Source of the DNA: an uncultured Shimia sp.
GTDB taxonomy: Bacteria > Pseudomonadota > Alphaproteobacteria > Rhodobacterales > Rhodobacteraceae
Assembly: GCF_947493595.1 (NCBI RefSeq)
Contig: NZ_CANLRL010000007.1
Coordinates: forward strand, 1-64,000
Direction: 5' to 3'
Length of the DNA: 64,000 nt
Position numbers and translations under genes: made by a program. A model generated the notes under the pieces. That model was given only the letters and a program-made list of their open reading frames with translations, ran no database searches and was not told the DNA's origin. This document shows positions 9,742-17,863 of the stretch, in pieces; the first letter of the stretch is position 1, and every line of letters starts with the position of its first letter.

Positions 9742-10035
9742 TTAGAACCCGTACAGCTGTGCCGGGGTGTCCACAAAGATTTGCTGAATGGTTTTTGTTT
9801 TGCCTGTCCAGGCCATTGCCAAGTCAAGCAAATGCACGTCGTCGGGATAGGCTTCAGCGGTCGTGGCCATATTGTGGGGCCAGTTGCTGCCCCAGATGAT
9901 GCGATCAGGGGCGTGGTGGATCAATGCCTGGGAAAGTGCGGCCACGTCGTCGTAGCCGGGATAGCCGTTGCGTGACGTTTCATAACACGCGGCCATTTTC
10001 ACATAGCAGTTGCCGCGATCGATCAATGGCCGCAA
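9742..10035 (-). pseudogene. C-terminal remnant of a galactarolactone isomerase-like amidohydrolase
   Basis: About 95 residues (from LIDRGNCYVK to AQLYGF) match the last third of the full amidohydrolase at 20838-21692, including HAPDRIIWGSNWPHNM. Homology stops abruptly at about 10030, and no upstream part or start site is present. The two DNA copies look about 80% identical by eye, so this is not a fresh duplication. It lies downstream of the oxidoreductase gene on the same strand, so an amidohydrolase may once have belonged to that operon, or a deletion joined it to the mobile element's edge. Confidence 0.85.
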
Positions 10036-10118
10036 ATATAGGTCATTTCACCTATCCAACGCACAATTGGAAACTGTGATACTACACTACCACGTTGAAC
10101 CCGCATTCGCCGTTCCAC

Positions 10119-11225
10119 CTAACCGATCTCCGACATCTCGACAGATCGCTTTTCTTGGATGGATGTTTGCGCCGCGATCCCCATCAGGACAGCCATTTTC
10201 CCGTCGGTCAGGCTCACCTGGGGTGTGGACCGCTCGCCGCGTACCAATTCCAGGAAATACTTGTGTTGGTAAAAGGTTGAGCCATTGTGGTCGCCTGCAT
10301 CGAGGATGTCCGGATCCACAGGGATTTCCTTTTCAATCGGCCCTTTGGGCGCACGCGGAGACAGGATGAGTTTGGGGGTAGGCGCAGCGCCAAGGTGCGC
10401 GGGCCAGAAGCGGCCCGGCCCTGGAACCAGCGCTTCGATTTTACCTTTCGAACCGACGGCCGCGATTTCTTCCTGATATTCGGCGCCTTCGGCAAACATG
10501 CACAGTTCCAGCATCGCACGGGCGCCGTTTGCGAAATCGACGATGACGTATCCATTGTCGAGAATGTCCGGCACTCGCCCGTCATAGTTTTCGTCCAGAT
10601 GGTTTGCGTCCTGTCCCCCCGAGGCCATCACGCGCACCGGCTCCGATCCAAGCGTCAGGCGCATGAGGTCAAAGAAGTGGCAGCATTTTTCCACAAAGGT
10701 GCCACCGGATTTGGCGTTGAAGCGGTTCCAGTCATCGACCTTTTCCAGAAAGGGAAAGCGGTGTTCACGGATGGTCAGCATTTTGATGCCGCCGGTGACA
10801 TCTGCTGCGTTTTCCAGGAATGCCGCGACCGGCGGCATATAGCGGTACTCCATCGCGACCCAGGCCGGGGCGGGATAGCTGGCGATGAATTCGTCGATTT
10901 CGGACAGGTCCTGCGGATCCGTGTACAACGGTTTCTCGACAAGGATGGGCAAAGGACGGAGCCGGGCAATCTCTTGCAGTTGCGCGACATGGCAAAAATT
11001 CGGGCTGGCGATCAGCAGGCAGTCCAGCGTGTCCACGGCCAGCAGCTCTTCCAGGCTGTCGACAAACTGCGCATCGGGCGCGAAACGAGCGCTCTCCGTG
11101 CGCATTTGGGCGTTGGGTTCGAAGATGGCCCCAACTTCCGTGTTCGGAAGGAGTGCAATGTTGCGCAGATGCTCTTGTCCCATCATGCCGCAGCCGATGA
11201 TCCCGTAGGTGGTGGGTTTCGTCAT
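10119..11225 (-). CDS. Gfo/Idh/MocA oxidoreductase; possible NAD-dependent sulfoquinovosidase
   Basis: 368 aa with an N-terminal NAD(P) Rossmann motif GIIGCGMMG (8-16), the family's EKP motif (97-99, in LVEKPL) and a C-terminal alpha/beta domain containing GGTFVEKCCHFFDLM. Family members oxidise or reduce sugars, and some act as NAD-dependent glycosidases. The strong AGGAGG ribosome-binding site and a nine-base gap place it in an operon behind the GntR regulator gene. The opposite operon carries an SsuD-type monooxygenase, aldo/keto reductase and flavin reductase, so a role in releasing sulfoquinovose from glycosides (GH188-like chemistry) is attractive. That assignment is inference from context; a plain sugar dehydrogenase is the alternative. 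Confidence 0.85.
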   Translation of the reverse strand: MTKPTTYGIIGCGMMGQEHLRNIALLPNTEVGAIFEPNAQMRTESARFAPDAQFVDSLEELLAVDTLDCLLIASPNFCHVAQLQEIARLRPLPILVEKPLYTDPQDLSEIDEFIASYPAPAWVAMEYRYMPPVAAFLENAADVTGGIKMLTIREHRFPFLEKVDDWNRFNAKSGGTFVEKCCHFFDLMRLTLGSEPVRVMASGGQDANHLDENYDGRVPDILDNGYVIVDFANGARAMLELCMFAEGAEYQEEIAAVGSKGKIEALVPGPGRFWPAHLGAAPTPKLILSPRAPKGPIEKEIPVDPDILDAGDHNGSTFYQHKYFLELVRGERSTPQVSLTDGKMAVLMGIAAQTSIQEKRSVEMSEIG

Positions 11226-11233
11226 ATTGCCTC

Positions 11234-11944
11234 CTAAGTCAGGCGTTGGATGTAGATTGAGTGTTCCGGGTCAAACCACGTGCGTGAAAACTCTACTGGC
11301 AAGGGGGCTTGTGACCAACTCAGGCGTTCTATGTAGCCAGAAATTTCCCCCGGCGTTTGGCCGAAGGCCTCTGGCGCCCAGTCCGGCACGTGCCCGATGG
11401 AGACGCGGTCTTCGGCGCGCCGGATCCAGAAACCGAGCTGTTTCTGATAATAGTGGTACAGCGACTCCGAAAGTTTGGCCGGGTCCACTTTGCCCGCGTC
11501 GCCGTCCAACCAGATTTCTTCGACGGCGATCACAACCTCGTCCAGATAGCGCAACCTGCGAATCCGTGTGCCGTGATTCGACGTGCCAAAGGCTGGCAGG
11601 TCGGACGGCTTCTCCATGTCATGCACCGAGAGGATGTCCGCAGTGGGCAATCCGCCACCCTCGGGCAACTCCAATCGGAACATGGAGTAGACGCTGCGCC
11701 CGCTTTGGGTGGCGCGCACGTAGTTGCCGGATCCCTGAACCCGCTCCAGCATACCTTGCTTCTCCAGTTCGGCAAGGGATTTGCGCAGTGTACGCACGGT
11801 GGTTCCGTATTGCTTGGCCAGCTCGCGCTCAGGCGGCAAGCGCTCTCCGTCCACCAGACGGCCAGCCGCGATCTCTCGGATCAGGGTTTCGCTGATCTGC
11901 AAATAGAGCGGCAGGGCCGAACTGGAGAGGTCTGGATTTGACAT
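11234..11944 (-). CDS. GntR family regulator, HutC/UTRA type
   Basis: 236 aa. Residues about 10-75 form a GntR winged helix (LYLQISETLIREIAAGRLVDGERLPPER...LAKQYGTTVRTLRKSL), and the rest resembles a UTRA ligand-binding domain typical of HutC-type regulators of sugar and amino acid catabolism. It is divergent from the monooxygenase operon and upstream of the oxidoreductase in its own operon, so it probably controls both. A near-palindrome with TTGAT/ATCAA arms in the shared promoter region is the likely operator. In sulfo-SMO clusters a regulator occupies a similar place. Confidence 0.88.
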   Translation of the reverse strand: MSNPDLSSSALPLYLQISETLIREIAAGRLVDGERLPPERELAKQYGTTVRTLRKSLAELEKQGMLERVQGSGNYVRATQSGRSVYSMFRLELPEGGGLPTADILSVHDMEKPSDLPAFGTSNHGTRIRRLRYLDEVVIAVEEIWLDGDAGKVDPAKLSESLYHYYQKQLGFWIRRAEDRVSIGHVPDWAPEAFGQTPGEISGYIERLSWSQAPLPVEFSRTWFDPEHSIYIQRLT

Positions 11945-11959
11945 AGATCATCCCGAAAA

Positions 11960-11984
11960 TTGATACACCATTGATCTACATCAA
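11960..11984. promoter_or_regulatory. candidate operator of the HutC-type regulator
   Basis: TTGATCTACATCAA (11971-11984) has inverted arms TTGAT/ATCAA and a four-base centre; a further TTGAT begins at 11960. It lies in the 90-base interval between the divergent regulator and monooxygenase genes. Binding by the adjacent regulator is inferred from position. Confidence 0.5.
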
Positions 11985-12034
11985 ATCGCGGTTTATTCAA
12001 GGGGTAAGGAAAACGAGATTTTGGGAGGAACTCG

Positions 12035-13189
12035 ATGACCGTCGTGCCGGTGACATCTGCGGATTTGGATGCAGTAGAAGTGTCGTGGTTTGCCGCGCTG
12101 TGTTCAGACGATTACCAGTTCCTTGGCGTGCCAGATGGCGATCTGCGGTCGTCCTGGGCGCATTGCTCCAACATCGTGAAAGAAGCGGAAGCGCAAGGCT
12201 TTCGCAACATTCTGTGCCCGTCTTCTTATCAGGTAGGCCAGGACACGCTCAGCTTCGTGGCGGGTTGCGCTCCGATTACCAGCAAGATCAACATGCTGGC
12301 CGCCGTGCGCTGTGGAGAGATGCAGCCGATCATGCTGGCGCGTACGCTGGCGACGTTGGACCACATGTTGGAAGGTCGGCTGACAGTGAACATCATCTCG
12401 TCCGACTTTCCTGGTGAAAAGGCCGAGAGCAGCTATCGCTATCAGCGCTCGCGAGAAGTTGTCGAGATTCTCAAACAGGCCTGGACCCAGGGTGAGATCA
12501 ACCACAAAGGTGAGGTCTACAACTTCCAGAGCCTGACAGCTGATCCTGTGGTTCCGTATCAGACCGGTGGGCCATTGCTGTATTTTGGTGGCTATTCGCC
12601 GGATGCATTGGAACTCTGCGGGCAGCATTGCGATGTGTATCTGATGTGGCCGGAGAAGATGGATGAGTTGGCCGGGCGTATGAAGGCAGTGAACGCGGAG
12701 GCGGAACGCTATGGCCGGACACTCGATTACGGCTTGCGCGTGCATGTGATTGTCCGCGACACCGAGGCTGAAGCACGTGAATATGCGGACTACATTGTGT
12801 CTAAGCTTGATGACGAGCAGGGGCGCGCCATCCGGGAGCGTGCGCTGGACGCGAAATCTCTGGGTGTGTCGCATCAGGCGAAGAACCGCGATGTGGCCGA
12901 CGACGATGGCTTTATCGAACCACATCTCTGGACCGGCGTGGGCCGGGCGCGATCTGGCTGTGGCGCGGCACTGGTCGGGTCGACCGATCAGGTTTTGTCC
13001 AAGCTTGAGGCCTATAAGAAGATGGGGATGCGGGCTTTCGTTTTGTCTGGCTACCCGCATGTGGATGAGGCCAAGCATTTTGGCGCCCGCGTGATGCCCC
13101 ACCTCAACACTGTATCGCTGCCACATGCCTATGGGCGCGTGCCAGCATCTACGCCGCAAACCCCCCTTGGTATCGGAGAACGTCGCTGA
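12035..13189 (+). CDS. SsuD-like FMNH2-dependent monooxygenase, probable sulfosugar desulfonase
   Basis: 384 aa luciferase-like monooxygenase of the alkanesulfonate monooxygenase branch. The LRVHVIVRD stretch (Arg235, His237) matches the SsuD segment holding its active-site Arg and His, and VGRARSGCGAALVGS aligns with the later RGGxGTALVG loop that contacts flavin phosphate or sulfonate. Such enzymes use reduced FMN and O2 to convert a sulfonate to an aldehyde plus sulfite. GGGAGGAA precedes ATG. It is first in an operon with an aldo/keto reductase and a flavin reductase, the same trio as SmoC-SmoB-SmoA of the sulfoquinovose monooxygenase pathway. Sulfoquinovose as substrate is inference; another sulfonate or a non-sulfonate substrate cannot be excluded. 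Confidence 0.86.
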   Translation: MTVVPVTSADLDAVEVSWFAALCSDDYQFLGVPDGDLRSSWAHCSNIVKEAEAQGFRNILCPSSYQVGQDTLSFVAGCAPITSKINMLAAVRCGEMQPIMLARTLATLDHMLEGRLTVNIISSDFPGEKAESSYRYQRSREVVEILKQAWTQGEINHKGEVYNFQSLTADPVVPYQTGGPLLYFGGYSPDALELCGQHCDVYLMWPEKMDELAGRMKAVNAEAERYGRTLDYGLRVHVIVRDTEAEAREYADYIVSKLDDEQGRAIRERALDAKSLGVSHQAKNRDVADDDGFIEPHLWTGVGRARSGCGAALVGSTDQVLSKLEAYKKMGMRAFVLSGYPHVDEAKHFGARVMPHLNTVSLPHAYGRVPASTPQTPLGIGERR

Positions 13190-14079
13190 TGAACCGCGTC
13201 GAGATCGCAAACGGGCTGACTTTCAGCCGTCTGGTGTATGGCATGTGGCGCGTGGCCGATGATGCGGATACGTCGCCAGAATACGTAGAGGCAAAAATCC
13301 AAGCCTGTTTGGATCAAGGGATCACGACCATTGATCAGGCGGACATCTATGGCGACTACGGCGCCGAGGCGGTGCTTGGCGGGGCGCTAAAAGCCAACCC
13401 GGCGTTGCGCAATCAGATCGAGATTGTGACAAAGTGCGATATCGTCGCGCCCATCGGGATTTATGCCGACAAGCCGGTCAAATACTACGACACGTCGCGC
13501 GCCCACATCGAAGCCTCGCTGAACCGGTCTTTGCGTGAAATGGGTGTGGATCACGTGGATCTTCTGTTGATCCACCGACCCGATCCTTTGATGGATCACA
13601 ATGAAACCGGGGCAGTTCTGGATGATCTTGTGGCGTCAGGCAAGGCGCGCGCCGTCGGCGTCTCCAATTTCCGTCCATGGAACTGGAAGCTTTTGCAGTC
13701 TGCGATGAAGACGCCGCTTGCCACCAACCAAATCGAGATATCATTGGCGGAACTGTCTCCTTTCACAAATGGGGATTTGGCCTTCCATCAACAGCATGAT
13801 CAGCCTGTCATGGCATGGTCGCCGCTTGGTGGCGGCAGCCTGATGACCGGAACAAGGGATGTAGCGGACCGTTTGGATCGTATCGCGGCAGAGCAGGGCG
13901 TGGATCGCGCGGCTGTGGCCGTGGCGTTCCTTTTGCGCCATCCGGCCCGTATCCTGCCGGTTTTGGGCACCAACAACCTTGATCGTATCAAGATGATTTC
14001 GGACGCGGAGAAGGTCACACTGGACCGCGAAACCTGGTTCTCTCTCTACGAAGCCGCGCTCGGCAAGGAGGTCCCATGA
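13189..14079 (+). CDS. aldo/keto reductase, SmoB/YdhF-like
   Basis: 296 aa TIM-barrel NAD(P)H oxidoreductase. The catalytic tetrad is visible: Asp49 and Tyr54 (in IDQADIYG), Lys82 (TKCD) and His129 (LLIHRPD). The C-terminal cofactor-binding loop is present. It overlaps the monooxygenase stop by one base and the flavin reductase start by four bases (ATGA), so the three are made together. In the sulfo-SMO pathway the equivalent enzyme reduces 6-oxo-glucose, the desulfonation product, to glucose; I propose the same role here. Confidence 0.88.
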   Translation: MNRVEIANGLTFSRLVYGMWRVADDADTSPEYVEAKIQACLDQGITTIDQADIYGDYGAEAVLGGALKANPALRNQIEIVTKCDIVAPIGIYADKPVKYYDTSRAHIEASLNRSLREMGVDHVDLLLIHRPDPLMDHNETGAVLDDLVASGKARAVGVSNFRPWNWKLLQSAMKTPLATNQIEISLAELSPFTNGDLAFHQQHDQPVMAWSPLGGGSLMTGTRDVADRLDRIAAEQGVDRAAVAVAFLLRHPARILPVLGTNNLDRIKMISDAEKVTLDRETWFSLYEAALGKEVP

Positions 14080-14603
14080 TGTCTGCTCACACTGTCGGGG
14101 GAAAGTTTAGCTTTGTGCCCGACCCGAACAACACACGGCTCTTGCGTGACGCGTTTGGGCGGTTTGCCACCGGTGTGACCATTGTCACGGCGGCCTCGGA
14201 AAACGGTCCGGTGGCCATCACCGCCAACAGTTTTTCCTCGGTGTCATTGACCCCGCCTCTGGTGCTGTGGTCCCCTGACAAGAACTCACGCCGGTTTCCG
14301 CATTTTGAACGCGCAGCGCACTATGCGATCCATGTTCTGTCCGCTGAACAGGATGAGCTTTGCTGGACGGTGGCCAAAGATGCCTTTGGCTTGGCGGACG
14401 TAGAACATCAGGTGAATGACTGGGGCGTGCCTATTTTGGACAATTGCCTTGCACGGTTCGAATGCACTCGGTCCGCGATTTACGAAGGCGGCGATCACGC
14501 GATTGTTCTGGGACATGTTGATCACGCGACCATGCGCGAAGACGGAGATGCGCTGACTTTCTACAAGGGCCAAATGGGCCAGATTGCCGCTGTAAAACAA
14601 TAA
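14076..14603 (+). CDS. flavin reductase supplying FMNH2 to the monooxygenase
   Basis: 175 aa with the DIM6/NTAB flavin-binding split-barrel pattern: FGRFATGVTIVT, GPVAITANSFSSVSLTPPLVL and a C-terminal GDHAIVLGHV block. These proteins reduce FMN with NAD(P)H for two-component monooxygenases. The position directly behind the SsuD-like and aldo/keto reductase genes, with a start overlap, identifies the partner. Two ATG codons stand at the start; either gives nearly the same protein. Confidence 0.9.
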   Translation: MMSAHTVGGKFSFVPDPNNTRLLRDAFGRFATGVTIVTAASENGPVAITANSFSSVSLTPPLVLWSPDKNSRRFPHFERAAHYAIHVLSAEQDELCWTVAKDAFGLADVEHQVNDWGVPILDNCLARFECTRSAIYEGGDHAIVLGHVDHATMREDGDALTFYKGQMGQIAAVKQ

Positions 14604-14660
14604 GATCGGCGACCTGCATTCTGAAGAGGACAGAATGCTAAACGGGAGGAGAAGAACACG

Positions 14661-15251
14661 ATGAAGGCAGTCTTTGCTGTCTTGAATCTGTTGCGTTCAC
14701 TGAATTCCGGACTGTTGACAGTCGGGCGTTGTCTGGGCGTGTTCGCCATAGGCGTGATGGTCGCGGCGATCCTGATCCAAGTTTTCTTTCGTTACGTTCT
14801 GGGCAGTGCATTGCCCTGGCCCGACGAAGCCGCCCGTTTCTTTATGCTGTGGATGACAGGTCTGATGGCGCCCACGGCTTTCCGAAATGGCGGCTTTGTG
14901 GCGATTGACTTCATTGATGCGGTTATCAAAGGCAAGGCAATGCATCTCCTGCAGTTTGTCTTGTTGTTGATCAGCCTGACGGTGCTGATCGTCGGGGTGC
15001 AGATTGGCTACAAAGAGGTCACCGGGCTTGGTGGGCGTTTCACCACCGCGTCTTTGTATCTGCCGACTTCTCTGACGTTTGACGGTTGGTACCGAATACC
15101 ACGCAGTTGGATGATGCTGTCCCTTCTGGTGGGCATCGTGCTTCTGATCTTAGTGAACATCGAGCTGTTGCTGGAGCGCTTTGTGCGCCTGTTGGGCATG
15201 GGCGACCGTTTGCCCACGCGTTCAGGCCTCCCCGTCGGAGGGACTGAGTAA
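14661..15251 (+). CDS. TRAP transporter small membrane subunit (DctQ type)
   Basis: 196 aa integral membrane protein with four predicted helices, including the conserved FFRYVLGSALPWPDEAARFFMLWM region after the first helix. It bridges the binding protein and the large permease in TRAP secondary transport. GGGAGGAG precedes ATG. Its stop overlaps the DctM start (TAATG), and it lies 57 bases behind the flavin reductase, so uptake and catabolic enzymes are likely one transcript. Confidence 0.92.
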   Translation: MKAVFAVLNLLRSLNSGLLTVGRCLGVFAIGVMVAAILIQVFFRYVLGSALPWPDEAARFFMLWMTGLMAPTAFRNGGFVAIDFIDAVIKGKAMHLLQFVLLLISLTVLIVGVQIGYKEVTGLGGRFTTASLYLPTSLTFDGWYRIPRSWMMLSLLVGIVLLILVNIELLLERFVRLLGMGDRLPTRSGLPVGGTE

Positions 15252-16720
15252 TGCTGATCTGGTTTCTTCCACTGTTTTTGTTCCTTCTTCTGGTTGGTCT
15301 GCCAGTGTTTTTCTGCCTTCTGGCTGCGCCGGGGGCGTTGCTTTGGTTAAACGGACAAGAACGTGACATCACGTTGCTGTACCGGAATCTCTATAACGGT
15401 ATGGACAGCTTCCCCTTGATGGCCATTCCGTTTTTCATGTTGGCTGGCGAGCTGATGAACCGGGGTGGGATCACAGTCCGGTTGGTCGAGTTCTCGCAAG
15501 CCTTGATGGGGCATCTGCGGGGCGGGCTCGCACAGGTGAACATCCTATCGTCGATCCTGTTTGCAGGGCTGTCTGGTTCGGCGGTGGCGGACACCTCCGC
15601 GCTTGGCTCCATGCTGATCCCGGCGATGGAGCGTGAAGGCTACACCCGCAAATTTGCCGCAGCTGTGACCGCAGCCAGTTCTGTCATCGGCCCAATCATT
15701 CCGCCTTCGGGCATCATGATCATCTACGCCTATGTAATGGGCGAAAGCGTCGCCGCGTTGTTCCTTGCTGGCATTGTACCTGGCATTCTGGTGGGTGTTG
15801 GCCTGATGGTGATGGTCCGCGTCATGGCCGACAAATATGATCTGCCCGCGGCGCGCCGTGTCACGTTTGAGAACGTTGAGATTGGCGGTTTGGAAAGTTG
15901 GGTATCCTTTGTGCTGGTGCGGCTGAACCTCGGGCTTTTGCTGGCGCAGTTTGCCCCGGCGGCTGACACAACCCTGTCCAAATGGCTGACCTTCCTAGGC
16001 GCGGTGCTTCTGGCGCATGGATTGATGCTGGGGCTACGCCGAGTGGTCAGCCCCGAGTTCCGCATTGTCTGCAAGCGCGCCGTGGTGCCACTGCAGACAC
16101 CTATCCTGATCCTGGGCGGTATATTGGCCGGTGTGTTCACGCCAACCGAGGCCGCTGCGGTTGCAGTTGCCTATGCGCTGTTGGTTGGGTTTCTGGTGCT
16201 GCGGACCATGAAGTTGAAAGACTTGCCGGAGGTTTTCACCCGTGCCGGGATCACGTCCGCTGTGGTGCTGCTGTTGGTGGGGGCGGCCATGTCGTTCAAA
16301 ACAGTAGTTAGCCTCAGCCATGCACCGGAAATTCTGGCCGAGTTCATTCTGACCCTGTCGGAAAATCCTCTGATCTTGCTGTTCCTGATCAATCTACTGC
16401 TGTTCGTAGTGGGCATGTTTCTGGACGCAGGCCCTGCGATCATCATCCTTGGCCCCATTTTGGGACCTGTCTTTGAAGGGCTGGGGGTCGAGTCCATCCA
16501 CTTTGCTATCATCATGTGTGTGAACCTGACCGTGGGCTTGGCCACGCCCCCCATGGGGCTAGTACTCTTTGTCGCCGCGTCCGTTTCACATGAACGGGTG
16601 ACAACAATCGCCAAAGCAATTCTGCCATTTCTTGCAATTGAGGTCGCCGTGATCTTCTTGATCACTTTTGTGCCTGAAATTTCTCTGACCATTCCGAAGC
16701 TAACGGGGTTCTTGAACTGA
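15251..16720 (+). CDS. TRAP transporter large permease (DctM type)
   Basis: 489 aa, about 12-14 membrane helices, with the DctM hallmark blocks PFFMLAGELMNRGG, SGSAVADTSALGSMLIP, VIGPIIPPSGIMI and FAIIMCVNLTVGLATPPMGL. It is somewhat longer than many DctM proteins because of an extra segment around residues 205-270. It forms the ion-coupled channel of the transporter with the DctQ and DctP proteins encoded on either side. Confidence 0.94.
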   Translation: MLIWFLPLFLFLLLVGLPVFFCLLAAPGALLWLNGQERDITLLYRNLYNGMDSFPLMAIPFFMLAGELMNRGGITVRLVEFSQALMGHLRGGLAQVNILSSILFAGLSGSAVADTSALGSMLIPAMEREGYTRKFAAAVTAASSVIGPIIPPSGIMIIYAYVMGESVAALFLAGIVPGILVGVGLMVMVRVMADKYDLPAARRVTFENVEIGGLESWVSFVLVRLNLGLLLAQFAPAADTTLSKWLTFLGAVLLAHGLMLGLRRVVSPEFRIVCKRAVVPLQTPILILGGILAGVFTPTEAAAVAVAYALLVGFLVLRTMKLKDLPEVFTRAGITSAVVLLLVGAAMSFKTVVSLSHAPEILAEFILTLSENPLILLFLINLLLFVVGMFLDAGPAIIILGPILGPVFEGLGVESIHFAIIMCVNLTVGLATPPMGLVLFVAASVSHERVTTIAKAILPFLAIEVAVIFLITFVPEISLTIPKLTGFLN

Positions 16721-16756
16721 CACCAAAAAAACGACGTGCAACAGGAGGAAACACGC

Positions 16757-17815
16757 ATGTTTATGAAACTGGCAAAGACGGTGGCACTGTCGGCCTTGAT
16801 GGCCGGCACAGCGCTGACCGCAAGTGCGGCTGACTACACGATCCGTGCAACAGCAAACTCGAATGAAAACGATGAAGACTATGATGGTCTCGTTGTCTTC
16901 AAAAACTATGTCGAAGCGGCCTCTAACGGCGCCATTGAGGTGGAGCTGTTTATTGGCACACAGCTGTGCTCCAACGGCGCCGAATGCCTTCAAGGCGTGG
17001 CGGATGGGTCCATTGACGTCTACATCTCTACCTCTGGCGGCGCGTCCGGTTTGTTTCCCTATGTGCAAGTTCTCGACCTGCCATATCTGATGGCGGATGA
17101 CCGCATCGCGGAACATGTTCTCTCCGGTGACTTTACCCGCAAAATGCGCGCGATGGCTTTGGAGGACAGCGGTGACGCAATCCGCCTGATGACCATTGGC
17201 AATACTGGTGGCTGGCGCAACTTTGCCAACACCAAGCGCCGAGTGGCTGCGCCGGCCGATATGGAAGGTCTGAAGATCCGGACTGTTGTGGCTGACCTAC
17301 CACAGGAGCTTGTGAAAGCGCTTGGCGCGTCCCCGACGCCAATCCCATGGCCTGAACTGTTCACCAGCTTCCAGACTGGTGTTGTTGAAGGCTCCAAGAA
17401 CGGCATCACAGACATCATGGGCATGAAGTTCCCAGATGCGGGTCTGCAATATGTGACTTTGGATGGCCACGCGTACATGGGTGCGCTGTGGTGGATGTCG
17501 AACCAGACGTTCATGGACATGCCAGAAGACATGCGCCGTGTTGTGGTTGACGGGTTCTATGCCCTGCAACAGGCCACCTTTGCATCGCCAAAGCGTAAGT
17601 CGATCCAGGCCTATGAAGACTTCGTTGCCGGTGGCGGGGACCTCTATGTTCCAACCCCAGCAGAGAAAGACGCGTTCAAACAGGCGGCTTCCCCAGTTTA
17701 TGACTGGTTCAAGTCAAACGTGGCTCGTGGCGATGAGGTGTTCACTGCTCTGACCGATGCAGTTGCCTCAGCAGAAGCGGACGTGAACGGCGCTCGTGAC
17801 GCGGACCTGAACTAA
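16757..17815 (+). CDS. TRAP transporter solute-binding protein (DctP type)
   Basis: 352 aa periplasmic binding protein. ATG at 16757 follows a strong ACAGGAGGAA site and gives a signal peptide ending at ASA/ADY. The family block with the ligand-binding Arg is near KIRTVVADLPQELVKALGASPTPIPWPELFTSFQTGVVEG. It shares limited motif detail with the second DctP of the window, so the ligand probably differs; context suggests sulfoquinovose or a related anionic sugar (inference). Confidence 0.92.
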   Translation: MFMKLAKTVALSALMAGTALTASAADYTIRATANSNENDEDYDGLVVFKNYVEAASNGAIEVELFIGTQLCSNGAECLQGVADGSIDVYISTSGGASGLFPYVQVLDLPYLMADDRIAEHVLSGDFTRKMRAMALEDSGDAIRLMTIGNTGGWRNFANTKRRVAAPADMEGLKIRTVVADLPQELVKALGASPTPIPWPELFTSFQTGVVEGSKNGITDIMGMKFPDAGLQYVTLDGHAYMGALWWMSNQTFMDMPEDMRRVVVDGFYALQQATFASPKRKSIQAYEDFVAGGGDLYVPTPAEKDAFKQAASPVYDWFKSNVARGDEVFTALTDAVASAEADVNGARDADLN

Positions 17816-17820
17816 GCACA

Positions 17821-17854
17821 AACGGCGCGGGGGCAGACCCTCGCGCCGTTTTTT
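17821..17854. terminator. rho-independent terminator (likely bidirectional)
   Basis: AACGGCGCG (17821-17829) pairs perfectly with CGCGCCGTT (17842-17850) and is followed by a T run. It follows the TRAP operon and also faces the end of the convergent Sel1-repeat gene. Confidence 0.9.
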
Positions 17855-17863
17855 GTCCGGCAT

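Noticed and set aside
9742-10035. Recent duplication of the 20838-21692 amidohydrolase gene
   Set aside because: The DNA copies differ at roughly one base in five by eye, so the copy is old or of separate origin.
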